Shown: one piece after another, positions 14,414 to 22,620 of the stretch
Position numbering within the stretch: the stretch's first letter is position 1
Layout of the letters: each line of letters begins with the position of its first letter
Assembly (NCBI GenBank): GCA_938008665.1
Contig: CALLKA010000080.1
Span: 1 to 39,783 of the forward strand
DNA from: an uncultured Bacteroidota bacterium
GTDB lineage: Bacteria > Bacteroidota > Bacteroidia > Chitinophagales > Chitinophagaceae
Length of the DNA stretch: 39,783 bases
Reading direction: 5' to 3'
Made by a program: the position numbers and the translations under genes
The notes under the pieces: model-generated
The model's database searches: none
Told to the model about the DNA's origin: nothing
What the model saw: only the letters and a program-made list of their open reading frames with translations

Positions 14414-15787
14414 TTATTTCGGTACCCCATACTGGTCTACTAAATAAATAATCGCCGCCATATTCACAGCACCTAATAACAATTCTCTTTTGTTTACATT
14501 TTCAAACACATCTGTTTTAGCATGGTGTAAATCAAAATAACGTTGACTATCTGGCACTAATCCAGCTAAAATAACATTTGCATCTATCGTTTTTAATGGC
14601 CCAATATCCGCGCCACCACCGCCTGCTGTAATCTCAGTGCCATAAGGTTTTAATAATGCCGACCATGGTTGTAATTTTTTAAATTGCTCCGAACTACAAG
14701 TAATACCAATAGCTCTTGGTGTAAAACCACCCGCATCACTTTCAAGCGCAAATACATGCTTTTCATTATTTAATTTTGCTAACTCAGCGTATTTGTTGCC
14801 GCCGCGCATGCCATTTTCTTCATTCGCAAATAAAACAAAACGAATGGTTCTTTTTGGTTGATAGTTCAAAGCCTTCATCATTCGTAAAATTTCCATTGTT
14901 TGCACAATACCTGCACCATCATCATGTGCCCCTTCATTTATATCCCAACTATCTAAATGCCCGCCAATCGTAATTATTTCATTCGGAAATTCTGAACCCT
15001 TAATTTCTGCCACCACATTATTTTCATCTGCATCAGGTAAAAAATAACCATAGGTTTGCATCTGCACACGAATGGTTCCTTTTTTTGCATTTGCATATAA
15101 TTCCTTTGCATCATTAGGACCCAAAGCTACTGCCGGAATTTTTGGATAATCTTCATCATACTTCATACCACCTGTGTGAGGCGCATTATCAGGAGCGGTA
15201 CTTAATGAATGTATCATCACACCAACAGCACCATATTTTGCGGCACGACTAGCCCCAGTGCTACGATACACGCCCGCTTTTCCATAGGCACCAAAAGTTT
15301 GAATAATTGTTGGATCAAACATGCTATGATAATAAACAATCTTTCCTTTTACATCGGCTTTTCGTTGTTCCAATTCATCAAAATCGGCAACCGCCAAAAG
15401 CTCAGCTTCAATTAAACCATTACTTCCTAATGAATTACCTAAGGCCAATGCAGCTAAAGGACGATTCATTGCTTTTCCATTGACACGCACTACACTTGCA
15501 AAATCCTTACCGCCACGTTGCCAATTGGGTGTTTTACAAGGTTGCATAAACACTTTGTCTGCAGCGAATGATTCCATATTTCGCTTACCCCAAATTGCTG
15601 CATTTTGTTGTTGTGGTGAACCTGCCAAACGACCCCCAATTTGTTTGGTTAACTGCCTTAATAAATCATAGGCCTTGCCATTGGTCATGATTTCATCTGA
15701 CATTTTTTTTATTATAATACTATCTTGATTTACTTGGGCTTGGGTCAAAAATGGCCAACAAAACATCAAAAGCAATAATTTACGCAT
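14414..15787 (-). CDS. Secreted M28-family zinc peptidase (carboxypeptidase Q-like)
   Basis: The 457-residue protein has a signal peptide (about 1-18, ending T-Q-A-Q) and probably acts in the periplasm or outside. A protease-associated domain is inserted around residues 120-240. The M28 zinc site follows: H277-L-D-S-W-D, D289-D-G-A-G, E322-E323-N with E323 as ligand, D351 in E-S-D, and a late H-H in F-D-L-H-H-A-K-T-D. Relatives include plasma glutamate carboxypeptidase and bacterial aminopeptidases that remove residues from peptides. The exact substrate is unknown. It is convergent with half-carB and divergent from bshA, so it is probably transcribed alone. Confidence 0.9.
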   Translation of the reverse strand: MRKLLLLMFCWPFLTQAQVNQDSIIIKKMSDEIMTNGKAYDLLRQLTKQIGGRLAGSPQQQNAAIWGKRNMESFAADKVFMQPCKTPNWQRGGKDFASVVRVNGKAMNRPLAALALGNSLGSNGLIEAELLAVADFDELEQRKADVKGKIVYYHSMFDPTIIQTFGAYGKAGVYRSTGASRAAKYGAVGVMIHSLSTAPDNAPHTGGMKYDEDYPKIPAVALGPNDAKELYANAKKGTIRVQMQTYGYFLPDADENNVVAEIKGSEFPNEIITIGGHLDSWDINEGAHDDGAGIVQTMEILRMMKALNYQPKRTIRFVLFANEENGMRGGNKYAELAKLNNEKHVFALESDAGGFTPRAIGITCSSEQFKKLQPWSALLKPYGTEITAGGGGADIGPLKTIDANVILAGLVPDSQRYFDLHHAKTDVFENVNKRELLLGAVNMAAIIYLVDQYGVPK

Positions 15788-15875
15788 ACTCGACTTTTTT
15801 CATTTAAATAATTCTTAAATATAAATAAACTTTATTGCATTATAAGTTGTTATTTGCACATACAATAGTAATTAA

Positions 15876-17012
15876 ATGAAGATTGGAATTGTTTGTTATC
15901 CTACTTTTGGCGGTAGTGGTGTTTTGGCTACCGAACTTGGTAAAGCCCTTGCGGAAAAAGGCCATGAAATTCATTTTATTACCTACCAACAACCTGTTCG
16001 CCTAAATGGGTTTCATGCGAATATATTTTACCATGAAGTTAGGGTACCTACTTATCCATTATTCGACTACCCGCCTTATGAATTAGCTTTGGCAAGCACC
16101 ATGGTAGATGTAATTTTAAACCATGATTTGGATTTAATTCATGCACACTATGCTATCCCCCACGCATCTGCTGCTTATACTGCCAAACAAATCGTAAAGC
16201 AAAAAACAGGAAGGTCAGTTCCAGTCATTACTACTTTACATGGCACAGATATTACTTTAGTTGGTCGCGATAAAACTTACGAGCCAGTCGTTACTTTTTC
16301 AATCAACGAAAGTGATGCTATTACAGCAGTGTCTGAAAATTTAAGAGCAGAGACTTTCAAGCATTTCGATATTAAAAAAGAAATTGAAGTCATCCACAAT
16401 TTTGTTGATGTACACCGTTATAATAAAAAAGCAGTAGCAGCATTTAGACAAGTGATTGCTCCGAACAATGAAAAAATAATCATACACGCATCTAATTTTA
16501 GAAAGATAAAAAGAATAGATCACGTGATGGAGATTTTTAAAAATATTCACAGTGCGCTTCCTTCAAAATTATTAATGGTGGGTGATGGCCCTGAACGCCC
16601 ACTAGCCGAAGATCTCACCAGGCAATATGGATTAGATGGTGATGTACGTTTTTTAGGGAAGCAGGAACAAATGGAAGAAATATTAGCAGTAAGTGATGTT
16701 TTTTTATTGCCTTCTGAATATGAAAGTTTTGGGTTAGCCGCGCTTGAAGCCATGGCAGCGAGCACTGTAGTTATTAGCACCGATGCAGGTGGATTAGGAG
16801 AAATTAATATTGATGGCGTTACAGGCTATACTGCCCCAGTAGGTGATGTGGCCAAAATGAGCAAAAATGCCATTGAACTATTGCAGGATGAAACAAAATT
16901 AAAAGCATTTAAGCATAATGCTTTAAAAGAAGCAAAACTTTTTGACATACATCATATCATACCAAAATATGAGGAATTGTACAGACGCTTTTGCAGAACA
17001 GGTGATTGCTAA
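15876..17012 (+). CDS. bshA: N-acetyl-alpha-D-glucosaminyl L-malate synthase
   Basis: BshA transfers GlcNAc from UDP-GlcNAc to L-malate, the first step of bacillithiol (the main low-molecular-weight thiol in many Firmicutes and Bacteroidota). The 378-residue GT4 glycosyltransferase has the BshA-type N-terminus G-I-V-C-Y-P-T-F-G-G-S-G-V-L-A-T-E-L-G. It also has T-L-H-G-T-D-I-T-L-V-G in mid-protein, and the GT4 E-x7-E segment P-S-E-Y-E-S-F-G-L-A-A-L-E-A-M-A. The later pathway enzymes BshB and BshC are not in the window. It converges on the aminotransferase gene with only three bases between stops. Confidence 0.93.
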   Translation: MKIGIVCYPTFGGSGVLATELGKALAEKGHEIHFITYQQPVRLNGFHANIFYHEVRVPTYPLFDYPPYELALASTMVDVILNHDLDLIHAHYAIPHASAAYTAKQIVKQKTGRSVPVITTLHGTDITLVGRDKTYEPVVTFSINESDAITAVSENLRAETFKHFDIKKEIEVIHNFVDVHRYNKKAVAAFRQVIAPNNEKIIIHASNFRKIKRIDHVMEIFKNIHSALPSKLLMVGDGPERPLAEDLTRQYGLDGDVRFLGKQEQMEEILAVSDVFLLPSEYESFGLAALEAMAASTVVISTDAGGLGEINIDGVTGYTAPVGDVAKMSKNAIELLQDETKLKAFKHNALKEAKLFDIHHIIPKYEELYRRFCRTGDC

Positions 17013-17015
17013 AGA

Positions 17016-18218
17016 TTAATTTGAAGCGACCGCTTCGTCAATACTTAATTTTATTTTATTAATCGCTTCGGTCAACTCCTCCATCGTAATACTTAAAGGC
17101 GGTGCAATTCTAATTTTATCTTCTGCAAATAAAAACCAATCAGTTATTATTCCATTGGCAACACAGCAAGCTGCCACTTTTTTTGCAATTACTGAAGATG
17201 AAAATTGCAAGGACATCCACAATCCTTTATGTGTGCGATTTAAAATACTTGGGTGCACTAGATGCTCCAATAAAAATTGTTCTTTTTGTGCAACCTCATT
17301 GATCCAATTAGATTGTTGCAATACTTGCAAAGCTGCATGACCCGCAGCGCAACAAACTGGATTCCCTCCAAATGTGGTGATATGTCCTAACACAGGACTA
17401 TGCATTAAAGCTCCCATCATTTTGACATTTGCAATAAACGCACCTAATGGCAATCCACCACCCAATGCTTTCCCCAACAATAAAATATCTGGCGTAATGC
17501 CATATTGCTCAAATGCAAACAAACTGCCTGTTCGACCAAATCCGGATTGTATCTCGTCCACTATCAATACCACGCAAAGTGATTCACATTTTTCTTTTAA
17601 TGCAATAAGCCAGTCTTTATTCGCAGGCGTGATTCCTGTTTCCGCTTGCACTAATTCAACCAAAACACAAGCAACCGTATTATCAATAAAATTTAAATCG
17701 TCAAAATTATTGTACCGCAATTGCATCACATCCGGAAGTAAAGGCCTAAAAGCATTTTTAAAATATTCATCCCCCATCATACTTAATGCACCTTGGGTAC
17801 TTCCATGATAAGCCCCATGAAATGAAATCATTTTGGTACGTTTGGTAACACGCTTCGCTAATTTCATTGCACCTTCGGCAGCTTCAGCGCCACTATTGGT
17901 AAAATAAACGGATTGTAATTGATCAGGTAACACAGTAGCTAATGCTTTTGCATATTGCACCTGAGGCGACTGAATAAATTCACCATATACAATCACATGC
18001 ATATATTGTTCTGCTTGCTCCTGTATTGCTTTAATCACTGATGGATGACTATGGCCAATATTACAAACACTAAACCCACTAATCATATCCATAAAAGCTT
18101 TTCCCGCGGAATCATATATATATATTCCCTTCGCCGACGCAACTTCAATGCCAATTGGTTTATCGGAGGTTTGCGCTAAATGCGAAAAAAAAAGTTGTCT
18201 ATTGTTAATGCTGGACAT
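17016..18218 (-). CDS. Class III pyridoxal-phosphate aminotransferase (ornithine/acetylornithine type)
   Basis: From the ATG at 18216-18218 the protein has 400 residues. It shows the class III fold-type I features: the S-G-A-E-A segment (109-113) for PLP phosphate, D221-E-I-Q-S-G-F-G-R-T-G with the Asp that pairs with the PLP ring nitrogen, and K250 in L-L-L-G-K-A-L-G-G-G as the Schiff-base lysine. Relatives include ornithine and acetylornithine aminotransferases. The substrate cannot be fixed from sequence, and no arginine-biosynthesis genes are nearby. An upstream extension of 18 codons is in frame, but would overlap the start of the divergent carbonic anhydrase gene and adds nothing conserved. 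Confidence 0.88.
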   Translation of the reverse strand: MSSINNRQLFFSHLAQTSDKPIGIEVASAKGIYIYDSAGKAFMDMISGFSVCNIGHSHPSVIKAIQEQAEQYMHVIVYGEFIQSPQVQYAKALATVLPDQLQSVYFTNSGAEAAEGAMKLAKRVTKRTKMISFHGAYHGSTQGALSMMGDEYFKNAFRPLLPDVMQLRYNNFDDLNFIDNTVACVLVELVQAETGITPANKDWLIALKEKCESLCVVLIVDEIQSGFGRTGSLFAFEQYGITPDILLLGKALGGGLPLGAFIANVKMMGALMHSPVLGHITTFGGNPVCCAAGHAALQVLQQSNWINEVAQKEQFLLEHLVHPSILNRTHKGLWMSLQFSSSVIAKKVAACCVANGIITDWFLFAEDKIRIAPPLSITMEELTEAINKIKLSIDEAVASN

Positions 18219-18255
18219 AATAACTATTAAATTGCAGTACAAAAGTCGCATTTTT

Positions 18256-18789
18256 ATGGCAACCATACTCACAGTTCAAGGGAAACATCCCCAATTTGGT
18301 GAAAATTGTTTTATTGCACCCAACGCCACCATTGTTGGAGATGTTATGATGGGCGAGGATTGCTCTATCTGGTTCAATGCCGTTTTAAGAGGGGATGTCC
18401 ATTATATTAAAATGGGCAATAAGGTCAATGTGCAGGATGGTGCAGTCATTCATTGCACCTATTTAAAGCACCCCACTAATATCGGGAATAATGTATCCAT
18501 TGGTCACAATGCTTTAGTGCATGGTTGCACCATACATGACAATGTTTTAATTGGCATGGGAAGTATTGTAATGGATGCATGTGTAGTGCATTCAAATGCA
18601 ATCATTGCTGCGGGTGCAGTGGTTTTAGAAGGCACTATTGTGGAAGAAGGAAGTATATATGCTGGTGTCCCCGCAAAAAAAGTGAAGATGGTTTCAGAAG
18701 CATTAATTAGTGGCGAAATAAATAGGATCGCGGATAACTATGTAAAATATTCAAGTTGGTTTGAAGAATATAATGATGCGAAAAAATAG
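18256..18789 (+). CDS. Gamma-type carbonic anhydrase family protein
   Basis: This 177-residue left-handed beta-helix protein is built from hexapeptide repeats and resembles the gamma carbonic anhydrase/YrdA/PaaY group. Putative zinc ligands are H66 (V-I-H-C-T), H84 (S-I-G-H-N) and H89 (L-V-H-G), contributed across a trimer interface. Family members hydrate CO2 or have unknown activity, so function is only probable. The start is the ATG at 18256. A longer frame from 18148 would overlap the divergent aminotransferase gene and does not match the family. The two starts are 37 bases apart. Confidence 0.9.
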   Translation: MATILTVQGKHPQFGENCFIAPNATIVGDVMMGEDCSIWFNAVLRGDVHYIKMGNKVNVQDGAVIHCTYLKHPTNIGNNVSIGHNALVHGCTIHDNVLIGMGSIVMDACVVHSNAIIAAGAVVLEGTIVEEGSIYAGVPAKKVKMVSEALISGEINRIADNYVKYSSWFEEYNDAKK

Positions 18790-18813
18790 CGTTGTCCAAA
18801 ATTAAACCTTAGC

Positions 18814-19740
18814 CTAATATTTTTTGGGTTCAATGCCATGCCATAAATCAACATAACTAAAAAACCGAGCATCAGAAATAATTCCTTTTTCTACTGCAGC
18901 TTTTACTGCACATCCTGGCTCATTGATATGTTGACAATTATTAAATTGACAACCTTCCATTTTTTCACGCATTTCTGGAAAATATTGCGCTAACTCTTCT
19001 TTTTCTAAATTCACCAAACCTAATTCGCGCATACCTGGTGTATCTATAACCGAACCTGAAACAGGTAGGTCATACATTTGCGCAAAAGTAGTGGTATGCA
19101 TCCCCTTCCCACTCCAATCACTTACTTCCTGTGTGTTCAAATCCAGATCTGGAAATAAATAATTTATAAAAGAAGATTTTCCAACACCGCTATGCCCACT
19201 CACCAAAGTTGTTTTACCAGTTAATAATTCTTGGATTTTATTTAAACCTTGGTCCTTTTCAATACTTATTAAAAAAACTTTATATCCAACGGCTTCATAC
19301 ATTTTTTTAAATTGGTCATACACTTCCATTTCTGCAGGCCCATAAATGTCTGATTTATTAAAAACAATCATTGCTGGAATATGAAAAGCCTCACAGGAGA
19401 CCAAAAATCGATCAATAAATCCTTGTGACGTTTTAGGTGATTTTAGTGTGGCTAATAAAATAGACTGGTCTAAATTGGAGGCGATAATATGTTGCTGTCT
19501 TTTATTATGGGGGGATTGCCTGGCTACATAATTATCTCGGTCAAGAATATGGGTAATCATGACCGAATTTTGATCTTCATTTTCCATTTCATAATTCACC
19601 CAATCTCCAACAGCAATAGGGTTCGTCGAGGAAATGGCATCTAATTTTATGACGCCCTTAATACGCGCCTGATAAAACATGCCCTCCTCCGATTTTACGG
19701 AGTACCAGCTACCAGTTGATTTATAAATCCTTGCCTTCAT
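18814..19740 (-). CDS. rsgA: Ribosome small-subunit maturation GTPase
   Basis: RsgA (YjeQ) is a circularly permuted GTPase that binds the 30S subunit late in its assembly and leaves on GTP hydrolysis. The 308-residue protein has an N-terminal OB-fold (about 1-70), then G4 N-K-S-D (128-131), which precedes G1 G-H-S-G-V-G-K-S-S (182-190) and G3 D-T-P-G (233-236). This is the permuted order. A zinc-binding module follows with C264, C269, H271 and C277. It is divergent from ubiE. A -7-like TATCTTCG on the minus strand (19747-19754) precedes the start by six bases. Confidence 0.95.
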   Translation of the reverse strand: MKARIYKSTGSWYSVKSEEGMFYQARIKGVIKLDAISSTNPIAVGDWVNYEMENEDQNSVMITHILDRDNYVARQSPHNKRQQHIIASNLDQSILLATLKSPKTSQGFIDRFLVSCEAFHIPAMIVFNKSDIYGPAEMEVYDQFKKMYEAVGYKVFLISIEKDQGLNKIQELLTGKTTLVSGHSGVGKSSFINYLFPDLDLNTQEVSDWSGKGMHTTTFAQMYDLPVSGSVIDTPGMRELGLVNLEKEELAQYFPEMREKMEGCQFNNCQHINEPGCAVKAAVEKGIISDARFFSYVDLWHGIEPKKY

Positions 19741-19746
19741 TGGATA

Positions 19747-19754
19747 CGAAGATA
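19747..19754 (-). promoter_or_regulatory. -7-like promoter box of rsgA
   Basis: Minus-strand TATCTTCG differs from TAnnTTTG at one base and ends six bases before the rsgA ATG. A -33 element is weak. It would give a very short leader. Confidence 0.4.
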
Positions 19755-19806
19755 AAAGTAATTGTTAAGAACTAATGCGCCATGGATAAAGCTTATACAA
19801 ATTTGG

Positions 19807-19814
19807 TATCTTTG
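19807..19814 (+). promoter_or_regulatory. -7 promoter box of the ubiE-porT unit, near-leaderless
   Basis: TATCTTTG matches TAnnTTTG exactly and is followed by CCCT and then the ubiE ATG. With the usual distance from box to start site, transcription would begin at or next to the A of ATG. It also argues against the longer ubiE start at 19762. Confidence 0.65.
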
Positions 19815-19818
19815 CCCT

Positions 19819-20562
19819 ATGAGCAAATACGCCCACGACAATATTGTTCCAGATAGTAATAGCCAAGCTAGCAAAAAGGAGCAGGTAGCTTCCATGTTTG
19901 ATTCAATTGCTAAAAAATATGATTTTCTGAACCGTTTTTTGAGCTTAGGTATTGATCAAATTTGGCGCAAAAAAGCCATCGCCAATTTTAAAGGCGCCCC
20001 CATCCATCATTTATTGGATGTTGCCACGGGTACCGCCGATATGGCACTAATGGCCTATAAGCAAATTCAACCTAAGCAAATTACAGGAATGGATATTTCC
20101 GAAGGCATGATGCAATATGGAAGGATAAAAATTGCCCAAAAAGGATTGAGCGATTTGATCCAATTAAAGCAAGGAGATAGTACCGAAATTCCCTTTGCAG
20201 AAAATACTTTTGATGGTGCCATGGTTGCATTTGGGGTTCGTAATTTTGCAGATCTGGAAAAAGGATTGACTGAAATTAACCGAGTGCTTACACCAGGGAG
20301 CAAAATAGTCATTCTTGAATTTTCACAACCTAGTCAGTTTTGGTTTAAGCCTATTTATCAGCTCTATATGAATTGGATTACACCAAATATTGGCAAAATA
20401 TTCTCCGGCAATAAAGCTGCTTATTCTTATTTAAATGAAAGTGTAGCAGCATTCCCCGAAGGAACGGCTTTTTTAAGTATCTTAGAAAAAGCAAGATTTA
20501 AAAATATTCAACAACAAAAATTAAGCTTAGGCATATGCAGCATTTACTGCGGAATCAAATAA
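19819..20562 (+). CDS. ubiE: Demethylmenaquinone methyltransferase
   Basis: UbiE/MenG adds the last methyl group to demethylmenaquinone from SAM. Menaquinone is the usual respiratory quinone of Bacteroidota. From the ATG at 19819 the protein has 247 residues, normal for the family. It has F-D-S-I-A-x-x-Y-D-F-L-N-R (27-39), SAM motif I L-L-D-V-A-T-G-T-A-D (65-74), and the G-V-R-N-F segment. The reading frame is open to 19762, but the promoter box at 19807 lies inside that extension. The end overlaps the porT start by 28 bases, a coupling seen in many Bacteroidota. Confidence 0.95.
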   Translation: MSKYAHDNIVPDSNSQASKKEQVASMFDSIAKKYDFLNRFLSLGIDQIWRKKAIANFKGAPIHHLLDVATGTADMALMAYKQIQPKQITGMDISEGMMQYGRIKIAQKGLSDLIQLKQGDSTEIPFAENTFDGAMVAFGVRNFADLEKGLTEINRVLTPGSKIVILEFSQPSQFWFKPIYQLYMNWITPNIGKIFSGNKAAYSYLNESVAAFPEGTAFLSILEKARFKNIQQQKLSLGICSIYCGIK

Positions 20563-21263
20563 TCAGCATTGTACTATTATTAATCACCCATCTTTCGGTT
20601 AATGCACAAAAAAATGAAGTGTTTCGACCTGATTATGATGAAATGCGCACACATATCGGCGCTTATATGGGTGTTGGTATTAATAATTTAAATTTTGAAA
20701 GAAGTTCAACTTTTGGCATACCACAAACAAATAACCCAAGTGAAATCTCTTCCCCCAATAACATACATGTTAACTTAGGATTAACAAGTAGTTTAAGATT
20801 TACAAATCATTTATTACTGAGAAGCGGTGTTCTATTACAACTAAATAATAAAGCAATTAATTATAAATTACAAGGTGCTAACGCTAACATGGAAATCAGT
20901 TCCATTATTGCCACAATTCCGCTAGTGTTAAAAATTCAATCAGATAGGTATAATTCATTTGGATATAAATCTATGATGCGTCATTATATATTTGGCGGAG
21001 GTAGTGCCTCATTCGATAGATCAGTTCAAATAAAAAATGCACCGATACTCAGCGCGGGTACGCCAATTTATTTAAAAAATACGAATTTGGGCTATGAATA
21101 TGGGTTTGGTGTGAGTTTCTTTTTAAGATATGTGACCGTTTCTCCTGAAATAAAATTTTCATATGGACTCACTAATATAAATAAGAATGATGCCCCACTT
21201 TTAGATCAAATAAATAAAATAAATTCAAATCTTATCAATTTTAGTATTTACATAGAAAACTAA
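20535..21263 (+). CDS. porT: PorT-family outer-membrane protein of type IX secretion
   Basis: The 242-residue protein has a signal peptide (about 1-25, ending V-N-A-Q) and alternating hydrophobic strands consistent with an eight-stranded outer-membrane beta-barrel. It belongs to the PorT/SprT group, required for the type IX secretion system in Bacteroidota. The assignment rests on overall resemblance and on gene order: porT directly after ubiE, here overlapping by 28 bases, is a recurrent arrangement in this phylum. A generic outer-membrane barrel protein remains possible. It is followed by pyrC after 5 bases, so it sits in an operon. Confidence 0.75.
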   Translation: MQHLLRNQIISIVLLLITHLSVNAQKNEVFRPDYDEMRTHIGAYMGVGINNLNFERSSTFGIPQTNNPSEISSPNNIHVNLGLTSSLRFTNHLLLRSGVLLQLNNKAINYKLQGANANMEISSIIATIPLVLKIQSDRYNSFGYKSMMRHYIFGGGSASFDRSVQIKNAPILSAGTPIYLKNTNLGYEYGFGVSFFLRYVTVSPEIKFSYGLTNINKNDAPLLDQINKINSNLINFSIYIEN

Positions 21264-21268
21264 TAGCA

Positions 21269-22609
21269 ATGAGAAACTATATCATTAAAAATGCCACTAT
21301 CGTTAATGAAGGGAAAAAATTTAATGGAGATGTACTCATTAAAAATGGTCGAATTGAAAAAATAGCAACAAGCATAGAAACGCCAAATGGCATTATTGAA
21401 ATTAACGCCGAGGGTATGTACCTAATTCCAGGCGCCATTGATGATCAAGTACATTTCAGAGAACCAGGCTTAACACATAAAGCTGATATTTATACTGAAT
21501 CTAAAGCAGCAGTTGCGGGTGGAGTCACCAGCTTTATGGAAATGCCCAATACAGTCCCCCCTGTTTTTACCCAATCATTATTGGAAGACAAATATAAAAT
21601 TGGTGCACAAAATGCACTTGCTAACTACTCGTTTTTTATGGGCACTTCTCAGGATAATTGGGAAGAAGTGCTTCGAACCAATGAAAAGAAAAATGAAGTT
21701 TGTGGTGTAAAAATATTTATGGGATCAAGCACAGGAAATTTATTGGTAGACAACCCGCTGGTGTTAGAAAAAATATTTGAAGGGTCAGAATTATTAATAG
21801 CCACCCATTGCGAAGAAGAAAGCATTATTAAAAAAAATAAGGCGGCACTAGAAGCAATAAAACCTGTTCTTGAACCGGCCGACCATCCAATTATTCGTAA
21901 CGAAGAAGCTTGTTTTGAATCCTCATTCAAAGCAATACAATTAGCAAAAAAATTTAATAGTCGTTTACATATTTTACATATTAGTACAGCAAAGGAATTA
22001 CAGTTGTTTTCAAATATGCTTCCTTTGGCCGACAAACGCATTACTTCAGAAGTATGTGTACATCACTTACATTTTACAGCAGACGATTATGTAACTAAAG
22101 GCAATTTAATTAAATGTAACCCAGCGATTAAGGCTCCTGAAAATAAAGCTGCATTATGGGAAGCTTTGCTCAATGACCAATTAGATGTAATAGCAACAGA
22201 CCATGCGCCACACACTTGGGAAGAAAAGCAAGGTGATTACGCTCATGCGCATGCGGGACTTCCATTGGTACAACACTCCGTTATGTTGATGATGAAATAT
22301 GTGAAAGAAGGTAAATTAACTATTGAAAAAATGGTCGATAAGATGAGCCATGCCGTTGCCACCTGCTTTCAGATAAAAGATCGTGGATATATTAGAGAAG
22401 GCTATTACGCTGACTTGGTATTAGTTAAAGAAGCACCCTATATTATTACCAAAGAAAATATATTATACAAATGCGGATGGAGTCCGTTATTAGGCACTGA
22501 ATTTCCTTATCTAATTCATGCCACATTTGTAAATGGCCATTTGGCTTATCAGAATGGCAAATTTGATGAAAGTCAAAAAGGCCAACGCATTCAATTTGCC
22601 AGAAGCTAA
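21269..22609 (+). CDS. pyrC: Dihydroorotase (class I)
   Basis: Dihydroorotase cyclises carbamoyl-aspartate to dihydroorotate in pyrimidine synthesis. The 446-residue amidohydrolase has D58-D59-Q60-V-H62-F-R64-E-P-G near the N-terminal metal site, V-K-I-F-M-G-S-S with a central lysine, later metal histidines in A-T-H-C-E-E and H-I-L-H-I-S, and A-T-D-H-A-P-H, which holds the catalytic Asp. In well-studied enzymes the first segment reads H-x-H. Here the first His is Gln60, so metal binding may differ. I recall the same D-D-Q-V-H wording in other Bacteroidota dihydroorotases. It is third in the ubiE-porT-pyrC-mutS-like-comM run. Confidence 0.9.
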   Translation: MRNYIIKNATIVNEGKKFNGDVLIKNGRIEKIATSIETPNGIIEINAEGMYLIPGAIDDQVHFREPGLTHKADIYTESKAAVAGGVTSFMEMPNTVPPVFTQSLLEDKYKIGAQNALANYSFFMGTSQDNWEEVLRTNEKKNEVCGVKIFMGSSTGNLLVDNPLVLEKIFEGSELLIATHCEEESIIKKNKAALEAIKPVLEPADHPIIRNEEACFESSFKAIQLAKKFNSRLHILHISTAKELQLFSNMLPLADKRITSEVCVHHLHFTADDYVTKGNLIKCNPAIKAPENKAALWEALLNDQLDVIATDHAPHTWEEKQGDYAHAHAGLPLVQHSVMLMMKYVKEGKLTIEKMVDKMSHAVATCFQIKDRGYIREGYYADLVLVKEAPYIITKENILYKCGWSPLLGTEFPYLIHATFVNGHLAYQNGKFDESQKGQRIQFARS

Positions 22610-22620
22610 ATACATTTTGT

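Noticed and set aside
17022..17035. GAAGCG-AC-CGCTTC inverted repeat between bshA and the aminotransferase gene as a terminator
   Set aside because: It lies inside the aminotransferase's last codons (D-E-A-V-A-S-N), has a two-base loop and no T-run. Chance is adequate.
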